64,000 nucleotides of DNA from Leucobacter triazinivorans (GTDB taxonomy: Bacteria; Actinomycetota; Actinomycetes; Actinomycetales; Microbacteriaceae): positions 2,232,001-2,296,000 of the forward strand of contig NZ_CP035806.1 in NCBI RefSeq assembly GCF_004208635.1, in the 5' to 3' direction. Numbering within the stretch: the first letter of the stretch is position 1; each line of letters starts with the position of its first letter. Of this stretch, positions 35,068-43,115 are shown in pieces. The notes under the pieces were generated by a model. The model was not told the DNA's origin and made no database searches. It worked only from the letters and a program-made list of their open reading frames with translations. The translations under genes were made by a program, and so were the position numbers.

Positions 35068-35193
35068 ATGGATCCTGCGACGGTTCCCGCCCGACTCGCG
35101 CACAAGACCGACCGGAGCAACATGTGGCTCACGGAGGCCCTGCCGGGCGACGGCGAATCCGTCGCGTTCCGGTTCCGCGTGCCCGACGCGGTG
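35068..35193 (+). pseudogene. N-terminal fragment of an AfsA-type (hotdog) signal biosynthesis gene
   Basis: The ATG is 17 nt after tetR1. The frame reads TVPARLAHKTDRSNMWLTEALPG, then VAFRFRVPDA, resembling the first strand region of AfsA/ScbA A-factor synthases (V-P-x-x-L-x-H-K, then L-T). After about residue 42 the frame becomes Gly/Arg-rich nonsense, because it runs into an out-of-frame SDR gene. Full AfsA proteins are about 300 residues. The match is short, so identity is tentative; the position next to a butyrolactone-type receptor supports it. Confidence 0.5.
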
Positions 35194-35237
35194 CGCGTCG
35201 GCGGCGGCGTCGGGGGAACCAGCCGCCCCGGGCGCAT

Positions 35238-35873
35238 GATCTCGGCACGCCGGAGGGGATCGAGGCCGTCGCGGAGTGCGTGCGGGAGCTGCTGGAGCAG
35301 TATCCGCAGTACCGGCTGCGGGTACTGGTGAACAACGCCGCGAAGCTGCTCAGCCCGTCGTTCGCCGAGACCGAGTTCGCCGACTTCGACCGCTACTTCG
35401 CGGTCAACGCCCGGGCCCCGTTCTTTCTCGCGCAGCGACTGGTGCAGGTGATGCCCGAGGGCGGCTCGATCGTCAACGTCTCGTCTGCGTCGGCGCACTT
35501 CTCGAGCCCGGGGGACATCGTCTACGCGATGAGCAAGGCCGCGGTCGAGTCGCTCACGAAGAACATGGCCGAGGCGGTCGCAGCGCAGGGGATCCGCGTG
35601 AACGCCGTGATCCCGGGTTTCACCGACAACGGCCACCCCGGCTTCGGCAAGCCGGCCGTGCTGGAGTACATGTCGTCGTTCTCCGTGCTCGGCGGAGTCT
35701 CTCAACCGGAGACGGTGGCGGCCGCGGTCGCGTTCCTCGCTTCGGACGCGGCGGCGCGCACCACGGGAGCCCTGCTCGACGTGACGGGCGGCAGCATTCT
35801 CGGTGCGCGAGGATCGCGCAGCCACTCCGTGAAGGATCTGCTGGTGCCGGACGCAGGGCAAGCTCCTGGGTGA
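35238..35873 (+). pseudogene. Short-chain dehydrogenase/reductase lacking its N-terminal NAD-binding segment
   Basis: From DLGTPEGIEAV on, the frame is a good classical SDR: RVLVNNAAKL (N-N-A-A), GGSIVNVSS with the catalytic Ser region, YAMSK (Tyr and Lys), GIRVNAVIPGFTDN, and ASDAAARTTGALLDVTGG near the end. The usual TGxxxGIG cofactor motif and about 50 N-terminal residues are missing. The in-frame sequence upstream (from ATG 35124) is Arg/Gly-rich and is the afsA-like fragment read in the wrong frame. A deletion fusing the two genes around 35193-35238 explains this. Probably non-functional. Confidence 0.75.
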
Positions 35874-35904
35874 CGCGACTAGGAGCGATGGGAGACGTGT
35901 GGAA

Positions 35905-35928
35905 GAATCTCACTCACGGCCGAGATTC
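35905..35928. promoter_or_regulatory. Candidate operator upstream of tetR2
   Basis: GAATCTC, 10 bases, GAGATTC: a perfect 7-bp inverted repeat 28 bp before the GTG start, a plausible autoregulatory TetR site. Sequence-only inference. Confidence 0.45.
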
Positions 35929-35955
35929 GGCCTGGGGAGCTGAGGGAGAGCACCG

Positions 35956-36570
35956 GTGAACCGAGTGGGAGAAGTGCGTCGGAAGCAGCAGCGCGGGATC
36001 AGAACGCGCATGGCCCTGCTCGAGGCGGCGGGTCGGGTGTTCTCGCGGATGGAGTACGACAAGGCGAAGTTGAAGGACATCTCCGATGATGCGGGGATCA
36101 GCCTGGGGTCGTTGTACTTCCATTTCGGGAACAAGGATGATGTGGCTGCTGCGGTGCTGGATGCGCAGCAGGAGCGGATGACCGAGGTGCTGTCGTCGGT
36201 GGTGGAGACGGAGGGGTCGTCTCTGGGGCGGTTGTTGGATCTGCTGGATGGTGTGGCGGAGTTGATCTCGGCGGATGCGCTGGTGCAGGCGGGGATTCGT
36301 CTGGTGGGTTCGTTGCCGGATGAGTTGAAGGATCGCGGGTACGGGTTCTACGAGGAGTGGCAGCGGGTGGCGGAGACGCTGATCCGCGAGGGCCTCGAAG
36401 ACGGCTCCGTCACCTCGACTGCTCCGGCCCCCGAACTGGCGGAGGTCGTGCACGAGACCTTCATCGGCGCGCAGGTGCTCTCGGGCATGATGGACGGCTG
36501 GCAGACGCTGCCGGCGCGTATCGAGCGCGCGCGCCCGCGCTTGGAGGCGCTGCTCGCGCCCGAGGCCTGA
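35956..36570 (+). CDS. TetR-family regulator 2, butyrolactone-receptor-like
   Basis: 204 residues, GTG start 7 nt after GGGAG. The N terminus (NRVGEVRRKQQRGIRTR) and C terminus (TSTAPAPELAEVVHETFIGAQVLSGMMDGWQTLPARIERARPRLEALL) differ from regulator 1, while the central 134 residues are identical, encoded by the 402-bp duplicated block. The identical recognition helix implies both bind the same operator; the differing C-terminal helix-packing region could prevent or alter heterodimerisation. The SDR remnant lies between the two genes. Confidence 0.85.
   Translation: MNRVGEVRRKQQRGIRTRMALLEAAGRVFSRMEYDKAKLKDISDDAGISLGSLYFHFGNKDDVAAAVLDAQQERMTEVLSSVVETEGSSLGRLLDLLDGVAELISADALVQAGIRLVGSLPDELKDRGYGFYEEWQRVAETLIREGLEDGSVTSTAPAPELAEVVHETFIGAQVLSGMMDGWQTLPARIERARPRLEALLAPEA
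36013..36414 (+). repeat. 402-bp identical block, copy 2
   Basis: Second copy of the block at 34484-34885, same orientation, within tetR2. Direct repeats of this length can recombine and delete the 1.5 kb between them. Confidence 0.95.
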
Positions 36571-36615
36571 GCCCGAGCGGCCGGGGGCCGCGCGCGGCGG
36601 CCTCGATGGTGAGGC

Positions 36616-37599
36616 CTAGTCCGCGGGCGCCGCGATGCGCACCGACGCGAGCTGCTCCGCGCGTGTGGGCGCTGCGTGCACGGTGACGAGCTCATCGGCG
36701 TCGGCGAAGCGGGCGAAGGCCTCCAGCTCGTCGCGCACGCGATCGCGCCCGCCGATGGCGGTGTACTGCAGCATGCCGCGGATCTCGCGCCCCGCCGGGG
36801 TGTCGACCAGTGCCGAGGCCTCGTCAACGGTGAGCTCCTGCTCGCGGCCGCGGGAGAGGAAGCGCCGCACGCGGTCGACCTCCGTGCGCACGAACAGCGC
36901 CTCCGCCTCGGCATCGCTCTCCGCGGCGACGACGTTGACGCCGGCGCTGACGTAGGGCTCCGGGTGGGCGTGGCTCGGCACATAGTTCGCGCGGTAGTGC
37001 TGCACCGCACCCGTCAGCTGCTGCGGGGCGAAGTGCGAGGCGAACGAGTAGGGCAGCCCGAGTTGCGCGGCGAGGCTCGCGCCGAACAGGCTGGAGCCGA
37101 GGATCGTGAGCGGCACCCGCGTGCCGCGTCCCGGGTAGGCGTTGACCGCGTTACGGGGCAGCTCGTCGGAGAGGTAGCCCTGCAGCTCCAGCACATCGCT
37201 GGGAAAGCTCTCGGCCGCCTGATGGGTGCGGCGCAGCGCGCGGAACGTGGCGCCGTCGGTGCCCGGGGCGCGTCCGAGCCCGAGGTGGATGCGCCCGGGG
37301 TGCAGCTCGGCGAGCGTGCCGAACTGCTCGGCGACCACGAGCGGCGAGTGATTCGGCAGCATCACGCCGCCGGCGCCCAGCCCGATCCGTGAGGTGTGCG
37401 CGGCCACGTGCGCGATGAGCACCGCGGTCGCGCTCGACGCGATCGACGGCATGTTGTGGTGCTCGGCGTACCACATGCGCTGGTACCCGCTGGTCTCGGC
37501 GAGTCGCGCCACCGCCACGGAGTGCTCGAAGGCGTCGGCGATGCTGCCGTCGGCTTCCACGGTGGCGAGATCGAGGATCGAGAGCGGTGTCGAGGCCAT
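36616..37599 (-). CDS. LLM-class flavin-dependent oxidoreductase (MsnO8-like)
   Basis: 327 residues from ATG 37599. Luciferase-like barrel: [88 protein letters not shown]. These are the blocks of the MsnO8 subgroup of F420/FMN-like oxidoreductases; the substrate is unknown. The frame stays open upstream of 37599 but is Arg/Pro-rich there and unlike the family. Convergent with tetR2 (45 bp gap) and 58 bp downstream of the ABC permease gene on the same strand. Confidence 0.88.
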   Translation of the reverse strand: MASTPLSILDLATVEADGSIADAFEHSVAVARLAETSGYQRMWYAEHHNMPSIASSATAVLIAHVAAHTSRIGLGAGGVMLPNHSPLVVAEQFGTLAELHPGRIHLGLGRAPGTDGATFRALRRTHQAAESFPSDVLELQGYLSDELPRNAVNAYPGRGTRVPLTILGSSLFGASLAAQLGLPYSFASHFAPQQLTGAVQHYRANYVPSHAHPEPYVSAGVNVVAAESDAEAEALFVRTEVDRVRRFLSRGREQELTVDEASALVDTPAGREIRGMLQYTAIGGRDRVRDELEAFARFADADELVTVHAAPTRAEQLASVRIAAPAD

Positions 37600-37657
37600 A
37601 CCGGGGCCAACGCGGATCGGCGCGGTGCTATTCCGCGCCGGCGGCGGGCGCCCCGGA

Positions 37658-38485
37658 TCAGACGACGTCGCGCCGCCAGCGCAGCGCCCACCCCGCGGCG
37701 ACGGCGATGATCGCATAGCCGAGCAGCACCAGCAGGCCACCCCAGATCCCGAGCGCCCCCGCACCGTCGGGGAGCGAGGGATCGAGCGACGACATGCTCG
37801 TCATGACGCTTGCGCCGACGAACGCGTCCGTCGCCGAGCCGGGGAGGAACTTGGCCACCTGGGCGCTCCACTCCCAGAACTGGGCGCCGGTGCGCAGGAC
37901 GGGCTCGACGAACTGGGTGAACACGAGCGCCAGCACGATGGCGAAGGCCTGATTGCGCACGAGTACGCCCACGCCGAACCCGATGATGCTCCACAGGCCG
38001 ATCGCGGCGAGCACGCGCACGACGAGCATCCAGGTGTCGCCCGAGTCGAGCATCGCCTCGCCGCCGGTCGCCGCCAGCACCGGCGCACCGACGCCGATGG
38101 CGCCGAGCAGTCCCGCGATCCCGAGCACGATCCCGAAGCCGAGCAGCACGACGGTCTTGCTGAGCAGCACGATCCCGCGCCTGGGCTCGAGGGTGAAGGT
38201 GAGAGCGAGCGTGCGGTGGCGCAGCTCGCCGGTCGCCATGAGCGCGCCGAGCAGCAGCGGGATCACGTAGCCGAAGGTCGAGACGGACGAGTAGACCATG
38301 TTCGCGGTCTGCTGCGGGGGCAGCGAGATGCCTCCCATTTCGTCGCTCATCGCGCCGAAGATGAAGGCGAACATGGCCGCCATCATGGCCGAGTAGAGGC
38401 CGAGGACGAGTCCGAGGATCCACCAGAGCTTCGTGGCGCGCACCTTGCGCCACTCGGCCGAGAGGCTGCGCATCAGGCGGTTCAT
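37658..38485 (-). CDS. ABC-2 type exporter permease
   Basis: 275 residues with about six helices: [58 protein letters not shown] (the G-E-x-R-H-x-T block of ABC-2 permeases), [23 protein letters not shown], and [23 protein letters not shown]. With the ATPase encoded just upstream (ATGA overlap at 38482-38485) it would form an exporter. The function (drug efflux, lipid or peptide export) is not determinable. Confidence 0.9.
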   Translation of the reverse strand: MNRLMRSLSAEWRKVRATKLWWILGLVLGLYSAMMAAMFAFIFGAMSDEMGGISLPPQQTANMVYSSVSTFGYVIPLLLGALMATGELRHRTLALTFTLEPRRGIVLLSKTVVLLGFGIVLGIAGLLGAIGVGAPVLAATGGEAMLDSGDTWMLVVRVLAAIGLWSIIGFGVGVLVRNQAFAIVLALVFTQFVEPVLRTGAQFWEWSAQVAKFLPGSATDAFVGASVMTSMSSLDPSLPDGAGALGIWGGLLVLLGYAIIAVAAGWALRWRRDVV

Positions 38486-39441
38486 GCCGCACCCCCTTCC
38501 GTCGCGGGTGCTGCCGGCGGCTCGGCGCCCCGATCCTCCACCAGCTCCAGGAAGCTCTGCTCCAGTTCGCTCTGCTCGACGCTGAGGTGGGCGAGTGGGA
38601 TCGCGGCGCCGAGCGCCACGAGGCCCACGGCCGCGGGGTCCAGGCCCGTCACCCGCATCGTGCTGCCCCGGGCGCCGTGCACCTGGGCCCCGGCGGCCTG
38701 CAGCGCGCGCGCCAGTTCCGGCTGCTCGCCGGAATCGGGGCGGGCGACGCCGACGAGCACGGTGCGCTCGCCGGTGCCCCGCTGCAGCTCGGCGAGCGTC
38801 CCGGTGAACGCGAGTTCGCCGCGTCGGATCACCACCACGTCGTCGACCGTCTGCTGCACCTCGCTGAGCAGGTGCGACGACAGGAGCACCGTCTTGCCCT
38901 CGCCGGCGAGGTGTCGCAGCAGCAGGCGGATCCAGCGGATCCCCTCGGGGTCGAGGCCGTTGATCGGCTCGTCCAGCAGCACGACTCCGGGGTCGCCGAG
39001 CAGTGCGGCCGCCAGGGCGAGGCGCTGGCGCATGCCGAGCGAGTACCCGCCGGTCTTGCGGTCGGCGGCGTCGGCCAGGCCCACGAGTTCGAGCTTCTCG
39101 TCGACCGCGCTCCGGGGGACGCCGATGGCGCGCCGCACGATGTCGAGGTGCGCGCGGCCCGTGTGCGCGGGATGGAAGTCGGCCGAGAGCGAACTGCCCA
39201 CCGTGAGTGCCGGGCGCTCGAGCGCGGCGTAGGGGACGCCCCCGATCGTGGCGGTGCCGTGGTCGGGGCGGGTGAGGCCGAGCACCATCGAGAGGGTGGT
39301 GGTCTTGCCCGAGCCGTTCGGCCCGAGGAACCCGGTGACGCGCCCCGGTTCGGCGGCGAAGCTGAGCCCCCGTACGGCCTGCACGGCGCCGAAGCGCTTG
39401 GAGAGCTCCGACACCTCCACGCGTATCGCTTGCTGAGCCAT
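38482..39441 (-). CDS. ABC exporter ATP-binding protein
   Basis: 319 residues. Walker A GPNGSGKTTTLSMVLGL (about residue 40), signature YSLGMRQRLALAAALLG, Walker B VVLLDEPINGLDPEG, H-loop SSHLLSEV. The C-terminal extension of about 100 residues follows the DrrA/CcmA-like group. GAGAGG precedes the ATG. The upstream palindrome suggests local regulation by a PadR- or GntR-like repressor not encoded next to it. Confidence 0.92.
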   Translation of the reverse strand: MAQQAIRVEVSELSKRFGAVQAVRGLSFAAEPGRVTGFLGPNGSGKTTTLSMVLGLTRPDHGTATIGGVPYAALERPALTVGSSLSADFHPAHTGRAHLDIVRRAIGVPRSAVDEKLELVGLADAADRKTGGYSLGMRQRLALAAALLGDPGVVLLDEPINGLDPEGIRWIRLLLRHLAGEGKTVLLSSHLLSEVQQTVDDVVVIRRGELAFTGTLAELQRGTGERTVLVGVARPDSGEQPELARALQAAGAQVHGARGSTMRVTGLDPAAVGLVALGAAIPLAHLSVEQSELEQSFLELVEDRGAEPPAAPATEGGAA

Positions 39442-39476
39442 GTGATCCTCTCGCCGGCGCGGTCGCTGACATTAAC

Positions 39477-39491
39477 TCTATCTCAGATAGA
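39477..39491. promoter_or_regulatory. Operator-like palindrome upstream of the ABC exporter
   Basis: TCTATCTCAGATAGA is a perfect 7-1-7 palindrome in an AT-rich patch 36 bp before the ATP-binding protein start. The regulator is unknown. Confidence 0.55.
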
Positions 39492-39546
39492 ACTAATGGC
39501 GCGGATCCTTCGCTCGACCGGTCTTCACCCCGGCGTGCGCCCCCTT

Positions 39547-39601
39547 CGCGCGTCAGTAGATGTCGCCACACCCGACGCGAGGCAGCAACTACTGGCGCGC
39601 G
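39547..39601 (+). repeat. 55-bp dispersed hairpin repeat, copy B
   Basis: CGCGCGTCAGTAGATG at the left and CAACTACTGGCGCGCG at the right, with centre TGTCGCCACACCCGACGCG. Same length and orientation as copies A and C. It lies between the ABC exporter promoter and the 3' end of the oxidase gene. Confidence 0.88.
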
Positions 39602-39635
39602 TAGGCGGAGGGGCGGTGATATCGGGTGCCGAGGA

Positions 39636-40808
39636 TCAGTGCCCGCCGCCGGTGTAGGGGCCGCGCTCGGCCAGCACCTTCATGCGCTCGGGTAGCGCGA
39701 AGCGCGGATCCACCGTGCTCTCCTCGCCCGCGACCAGCTGCGCGGCCCACTCGCCGAGCTGCGGCGAGAACTTGAAGCCGTGGCCCGACAGCCCCGCGAT
39801 CGTGACGAGGCGGCCGCTCGCGCTGCGGTCGACCACCGGGAGCCGATCCGGCGTGTACGCGCAGTGGTGCACGCTCTCGCGCACCGGCTCGGGGTTGAGC
39901 CCCTCGAAGAGCTCGGCGGCGCGCTGCCCGATCTTGATGAGCTCCTCGCGGGTGTGGTGCGTCGGCACGTCGGCCACGTCGCGGAACACCGGCCACTCGG
40001 GGTTGGTGCAGGCCTTGAACGCGTAGCCGTCGAAGCTCGGCGCGCCGAAGAAGTGCACCGGGCCCGCATCGCGCAGGAACGCGGGGAACTTCTCGGGCAC
40101 GAACAGGCCGGGCTCCTTCGGCATGAACCAGGTGAGGCCGAGCACCTGCAGGCGCAGCAGATCGTCGAGTTCGGGGGAGAGGCGGGTCGACCAGGATCCC
40201 GACGCGAGCACCACCGTGTCGGCGAGCCAGGATCCCTGGGTGGTGCGCACGACGACCCCGTCGGAGCGCTCCTCGATCCCGATGACCGGGGTGTTGAAGA
40301 AGAGCCGGGCGCCGTTCGCCTCGGCCAGGTCGAGCGCGCTCATCACGGCGACCTCGGGGCGCAGCCCGCCGCCGTGCTCGTCGAGCAGGCCCACGTCGCC
40401 GTCGAAGATCGTGTGCTGCGGGAACTCCTTCCGCAGCTCCTCGGTGCTGAGGGTGCGGTGGGGGATGTCGTACTCGCGCACCGTGCCGAGTGCGGTCTCG
40501 AGATCCGGGAAGCCCTCGGGCGCGATGCTCAGGCAGCCGACTTCGGAGTAGATATCGCGGCCCGATTCCTTCTCCAGCTCCCGCCACAGATCCCGGGAGC
40601 GCTGGATCATGCGCACGTAGGTGCCGCCCTCGTGCACCGCGGTGCGGAATACGCGCGACTCCCCGACGTACGATCCGTGCGCGTGCACGCGGCCGTACTG
40701 CTCGATGCCGACCACGTCGAGCCCCTCGCGCTTGCTCAGCTGCCACAGCGCCATCGAGCCGACGGTTCCGGCGCCGATCACCAGCGCATCAGTCTTCTGC
40801 AGGTCCAT
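39636..40808 (-). CDS. N-methyl amino acid / sarcosine oxidase-like flavoenzyme (SolA-like)
   Basis: 390 residues. The FAD dinucleotide fold starts DALVIGAGTVGSMALWQLSKR; then GVVVRTTQGSWLADTVVLASGSWS, and a C-terminal SVHHCAYTPDRLPVVDR whose Cys matches the covalent FAD attachment of monomeric sarcosine oxidase and N-methyltryptophan oxidase. TIAGLSGHGFKFSPQLGEWAAQLV is the final FAD-contact block. It oxidises secondary amines with O2 to an aldehyde, amino acid and H2O2. It lies downstream of the ornithine-cyclodeaminase-like gene on the same strand, 144 bp apart with a repeat in between. The true substrate is unknown. Confidence 0.88.
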   Translation of the reverse strand: MDLQKTDALVIGAGTVGSMALWQLSKREGLDVVGIEQYGRVHAHGSYVGESRVFRTAVHEGGTYVRMIQRSRDLWRELEKESGRDIYSEVGCLSIAPEGFPDLETALGTVREYDIPHRTLSTEELRKEFPQHTIFDGDVGLLDEHGGGLRPEVAVMSALDLAEANGARLFFNTPVIGIEERSDGVVVRTTQGSWLADTVVLASGSWSTRLSPELDDLLRLQVLGLTWFMPKEPGLFVPEKFPAFLRDAGPVHFFGAPSFDGYAFKACTNPEWPVFRDVADVPTHHTREELIKIGQRAAELFEGLNPEPVRESVHHCAYTPDRLPVVDRSASGRLVTIAGLSGHGFKFSPQLGEWAAQLVAGEESTVDPRFALPERMKVLAERGPYTGGGH

Positions 40809-40830
40809 TCGATCCTCTATCTCGAGTCGG

Positions 40831-40924
40831 GTCGTCCTGCGCGAAGTCGCAGGATCTCGATCGTTCGTTGTCTCTGATGCGCCGTTCTCCCCGAGTGGGA
40901 TTCTGCGACTGCGCGCAGAATGAC
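40831..40924. repeat. Palindromic repeat pair, cluster 3
   Basis: GTCGTCCTGCGCGAAG then TCGCAGGATC (40831-40856) and the inverted form GATTCTGCGACTGCGCG then CAGAATGAC (40899-40924) face each other across 42 bp, able to form one long stem. They lie between two co-oriented genes. Confidence 0.8.
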
Positions 40925-40952
40925 GGAGAAGTCCGTGCGCCGGGGCGAGGGC

Positions 40953-42101
40953 TCAGGCCAGCGCCGGCTCGTCCCACAGCTTGAGCTTGGTGCCGATGCC
41001 GTCGCGCACCGCGTTGCGGTAGACCTTCGTCGCCCACGCCACGTCCTCGACGGGCATGCCGCCGACGGAGTAGATGAACACCTCGTCGTCGTTGCGGCGC
41101 GCGGGGGTGAGGCCCTGGATAATCTCGCCCATGTCCTCGAACTGCTCAGGGGTCATGCGACCGTCGCGCACGCGGTCGACGAGGTGCATGCCCCAGATGC
41201 CGACCGTCTCGTGGGCGGGGGCGGGGATCTCCTCGGCCCAGGCCTGGTAGATCTTGCGCGCGTCGGCAACGTGGCGCGACCGCAGCACGAGGCTCTCCTC
41301 GACCGCGAGGTGCGCCGAGCAGCAGATGAACGCGCCGGGCTTGACCCACTCGTCGCGCACGGTCGGATAGTGCTCCGATCCCATGGGGCTGGGCACGGCG
41401 ATGCTCACGATGTCGGATCCGCGCACGGCGGCCTCCATATCGGGCACCTGCTCGATCGTGGTGATCTGGGGGAACTTCTCCCTCGCCCACGCGATGAAGG
41501 TGTCGATGCCGGCCTGGCCGCGACCCGAAACCTTGACGGTGTCGATGCCGGGGCGCACGGCCATGAACGACTCGAGCGAGGTGCGGTTCATGGGGCCGGG
41601 GCCGACGATGCCGACGACCCTGGCGTCCTCGCGGGCCAGGTAGCGGGCGCCGACGCCGGGAATGGCGCCGGTGCGGTAGGCGCTCAGCAGGTTGGCGCTC
41701 ATGATCGCGAGCGGGGCGCCGGTGTCCTTGTCGTTCAGGGTGAACATGAGGATGGAGCGGGGGAGTCCCTGCTTCTTGTTCTCGATGTTGGAGCCGTACC
41801 ACTTGCAGCCGGCGACCTGGTAGTCGCCGCCGAGGTAGGCGGGCATCGCCATGAAGCGGCGATCCGGGCCGTCGACGGGCATGCCGGGAAACTCTTCGGT
41901 CTCGGGGAAGAAGATCTGCGCGCCGTGCGAGTTGTTCTCGCTGCCGGCCATGCGGTAGTCGCCCTGCGCGAAGAGGCCGAGCATGTCGCTCATCGTGTCG
42001 ACGCACTCGGCCATGTCCGTGACGCCGGCGCGGATCATGTCGGGCTCGTTGAGGTACAGGAATTCGATCGTGGTGTCCGGCACGGCGGTGTGTCCCTTCA
42101 T
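40953..42101 (-). CDS. Ornithine cyclodeaminase/mu-crystallin family protein (tyramine oxidase subunit B-like)
   Basis: 382 residues. IEFLYLNEPDMIRAGVTDMAECVDTMSDML at the N terminus, FMAMPAYLGGDYQVAGCKWYGSNIENKKQGLPRSI in the substrate domain, and the NAD fold VVGIVGPGPMNRTSLESFMAV. This close arrangement is the type annotated as tyramine oxidase subunit B, although true cyclodeaminase or imine/ketimine reductase activity is equally possible. Paired with the SolA-like oxidase, it may handle the imine or amino acid product. The palindrome at 42169 lies about 68 bp upstream and is probably bound by the TetR encoded next door. Confidence 0.82.
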   Translation of the reverse strand: MKGHTAVPDTTIEFLYLNEPDMIRAGVTDMAECVDTMSDMLGLFAQGDYRMAGSENNSHGAQIFFPETEEFPGMPVDGPDRRFMAMPAYLGGDYQVAGCKWYGSNIENKKQGLPRSILMFTLNDKDTGAPLAIMSANLLSAYRTGAIPGVGARYLAREDARVVGIVGPGPMNRTSLESFMAVRPGIDTVKVSGRGQAGIDTFIAWAREKFPQITTIEQVPDMEAAVRGSDIVSIAVPSPMGSEHYPTVRDEWVKPGAFICCSAHLAVEESLVLRSRHVADARKIYQAWAEEIPAPAHETVGIWGMHLVDRVRDGRMTPEQFEDMGEIIQGLTPARRNDDEVFIYSVGGMPVEDVAWATKVYRNAVRDGIGTKLKLWDEPALA

Positions 42102-42168
42102 CGGTGCGTCGGGCGGCTGCGCCCGGAGAGGGATCCGGTCGCGATCCGCTCGGTAGCGTCAGCCTAAA

Positions 42169-42186
42169 ACTATCCATCTGGATAGT
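42169..42186. promoter_or_regulatory. Operator-like inverted repeat upstream of the amine oxidation genes
   Basis: ACTATCC, four bases, GGATAGT: a perfect 7-bp inverted repeat in the only AT-rich segment of a 386-bp intergenic region, at promoter distance from the gene starting at 42101. A TetR gene lies next to it (42488-43027). Confidence 0.6.
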
Positions 42187-42360
42187 CAAGGGCGGATTTT
42201 GGGATCGCCGGCCGGCGGTCGGCCGACGCGCGGAATCGCTACCGGCCTTCGCGCACCGATTTACCGCAGAGCGCGTGGGAATGCGGGAAAGGAGGTGTTT
42301 TCCGGCACATCGGTGCGCGAAGAGTGAGCGGGGGCGGGGAGTGAGGGGGTCGGGGTCGAG

Positions 42361-42441
42361 GGAGCCGGGGTGTGGGACAGGGGCGCGGGAGCCGGGGTGT
42401 GGGACAGGGGCGCGGGAGCCGGGGTGTGGGGCGGGGCGCGG
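42361..42441 (+). repeat. 27-bp G-rich tandem repeat with G-quadruplex potential
   Basis: Units beginning GGAGCCGGGGTGTGGG start at 42361, 42388 and 42415 (27-bp period; the third is slightly degenerate). The G-runs GGGG, GGG, GGGG, GGG have 2-3 nt spacers and satisfy the G4 pattern. The rest of the 42187-42487 gap shows no gene or clear terminator. Confidence 0.8.
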
Positions 42442-42487
42442 GAGCCGAGGTGCGAGAGAATCCCGCGACTCCGCCGACTCCGCCGAC

Positions 42488-43027
42488 TCAGGCGGACTGC
42501 GCGGCCGCGACGAGGGCGCGCATGCGGCGCATCGCGGGAGCGACGTCCTCCGGGGCGACGAGCTGCTTGAACACGATCCCGTCGAGGGCGAACCAGATCA
42601 GCTCGGTCAGGTCGGCGTCGTCGACTCCCAGGCGCGCCAGCTGACGGGCGATCGCCTCGCGGTAGGCGCGGTAGTGCTGCTCGGCCAGCGGACGCAGCTC
42701 GGGGCGCCGCCGTGATTCGAGCAGCAGCTCGTACTGAAACGACTGGATGCCGGCCTCGCGATCCGCGAGCGACTCGATCCCGGCGGCGAACTCCTCCGCG
42801 GTGAGCGCGCTGCTGAGCATGTTGGATCCGCGCAGGCTCTCGTCGATCGCGAACTCCATGGCCTCGGCGATGAGCTGATCCCGTGAGCCGAAGTGGTGCC
42901 GCACGAGACCGTGCGAGACCCCGGCCTCGGCGGCGACCGCTCGATAGGTCAGCGAGCGCAGGCCGCCCGCGGCCACGACGACAATGGTGGCCCGCAGCAG
43001 GGCGGCGCGGCCGGAGGGGTGACTCAT
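42488..43027 (-). CDS. TetR-family regulator (BetI-like)
   Basis: 179 residues from ATG 43027. Helix-turn-helix LTYRAVAAEAGVSHGLVRHHFGSRDQLIAEAMEFAID, then a ligand domain with FQYELLLESRRRPELRPLAEQHYRAYREAIARQL and TELIWFALDGIVFKQLV. Architecture and length match the TetR_C_6/BetI-like group, often tied to amine or choline metabolism, which suits the neighbouring amine-oxidation genes. A TACGCT -10 lies 7 nt before the ATG, so it is leaderless and divergent from ada (start 43116). Confidence 0.85.
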   Translation of the reverse strand: MSHPSGRAALLRATIVVVAAGGLRSLTYRAVAAEAGVSHGLVRHHFGSRDQLIAEAMEFAIDESLRGSNMLSSALTAEEFAAGIESLADREAGIQSFQYELLLESRRRPELRPLAEQHYRAYREAIARQLARLGVDDADLTELIWFALDGIVFKQLVAPEDVAPAMRRMRALVAAAQSA

Positions 43028-43034
43028 GCACACG

Positions 43035-43040
43035 AGCGTA
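43035..43040 (-). promoter_or_regulatory. -10 of the TetR gene (leaderless)
   Basis: TACGCT on the minus strand, seven bases before the ATG at 43027. Confidence 0.5.
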
Positions 43041-43115
43041 GCGAGTGCCGGGCGCTCCCACTGCCAGGTCCGTTTTCCGCGTGCGTCGCCGGCGGCGGCG
43101 CGGAACAATGGTTCC

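Noticed and set aside
36600..37392. Plus-strand open frames opposite the luciferase-like oxidoreductase
   Set aside because: Low-complexity shadow translations; the minus-strand protein has clear family motifs throughout.
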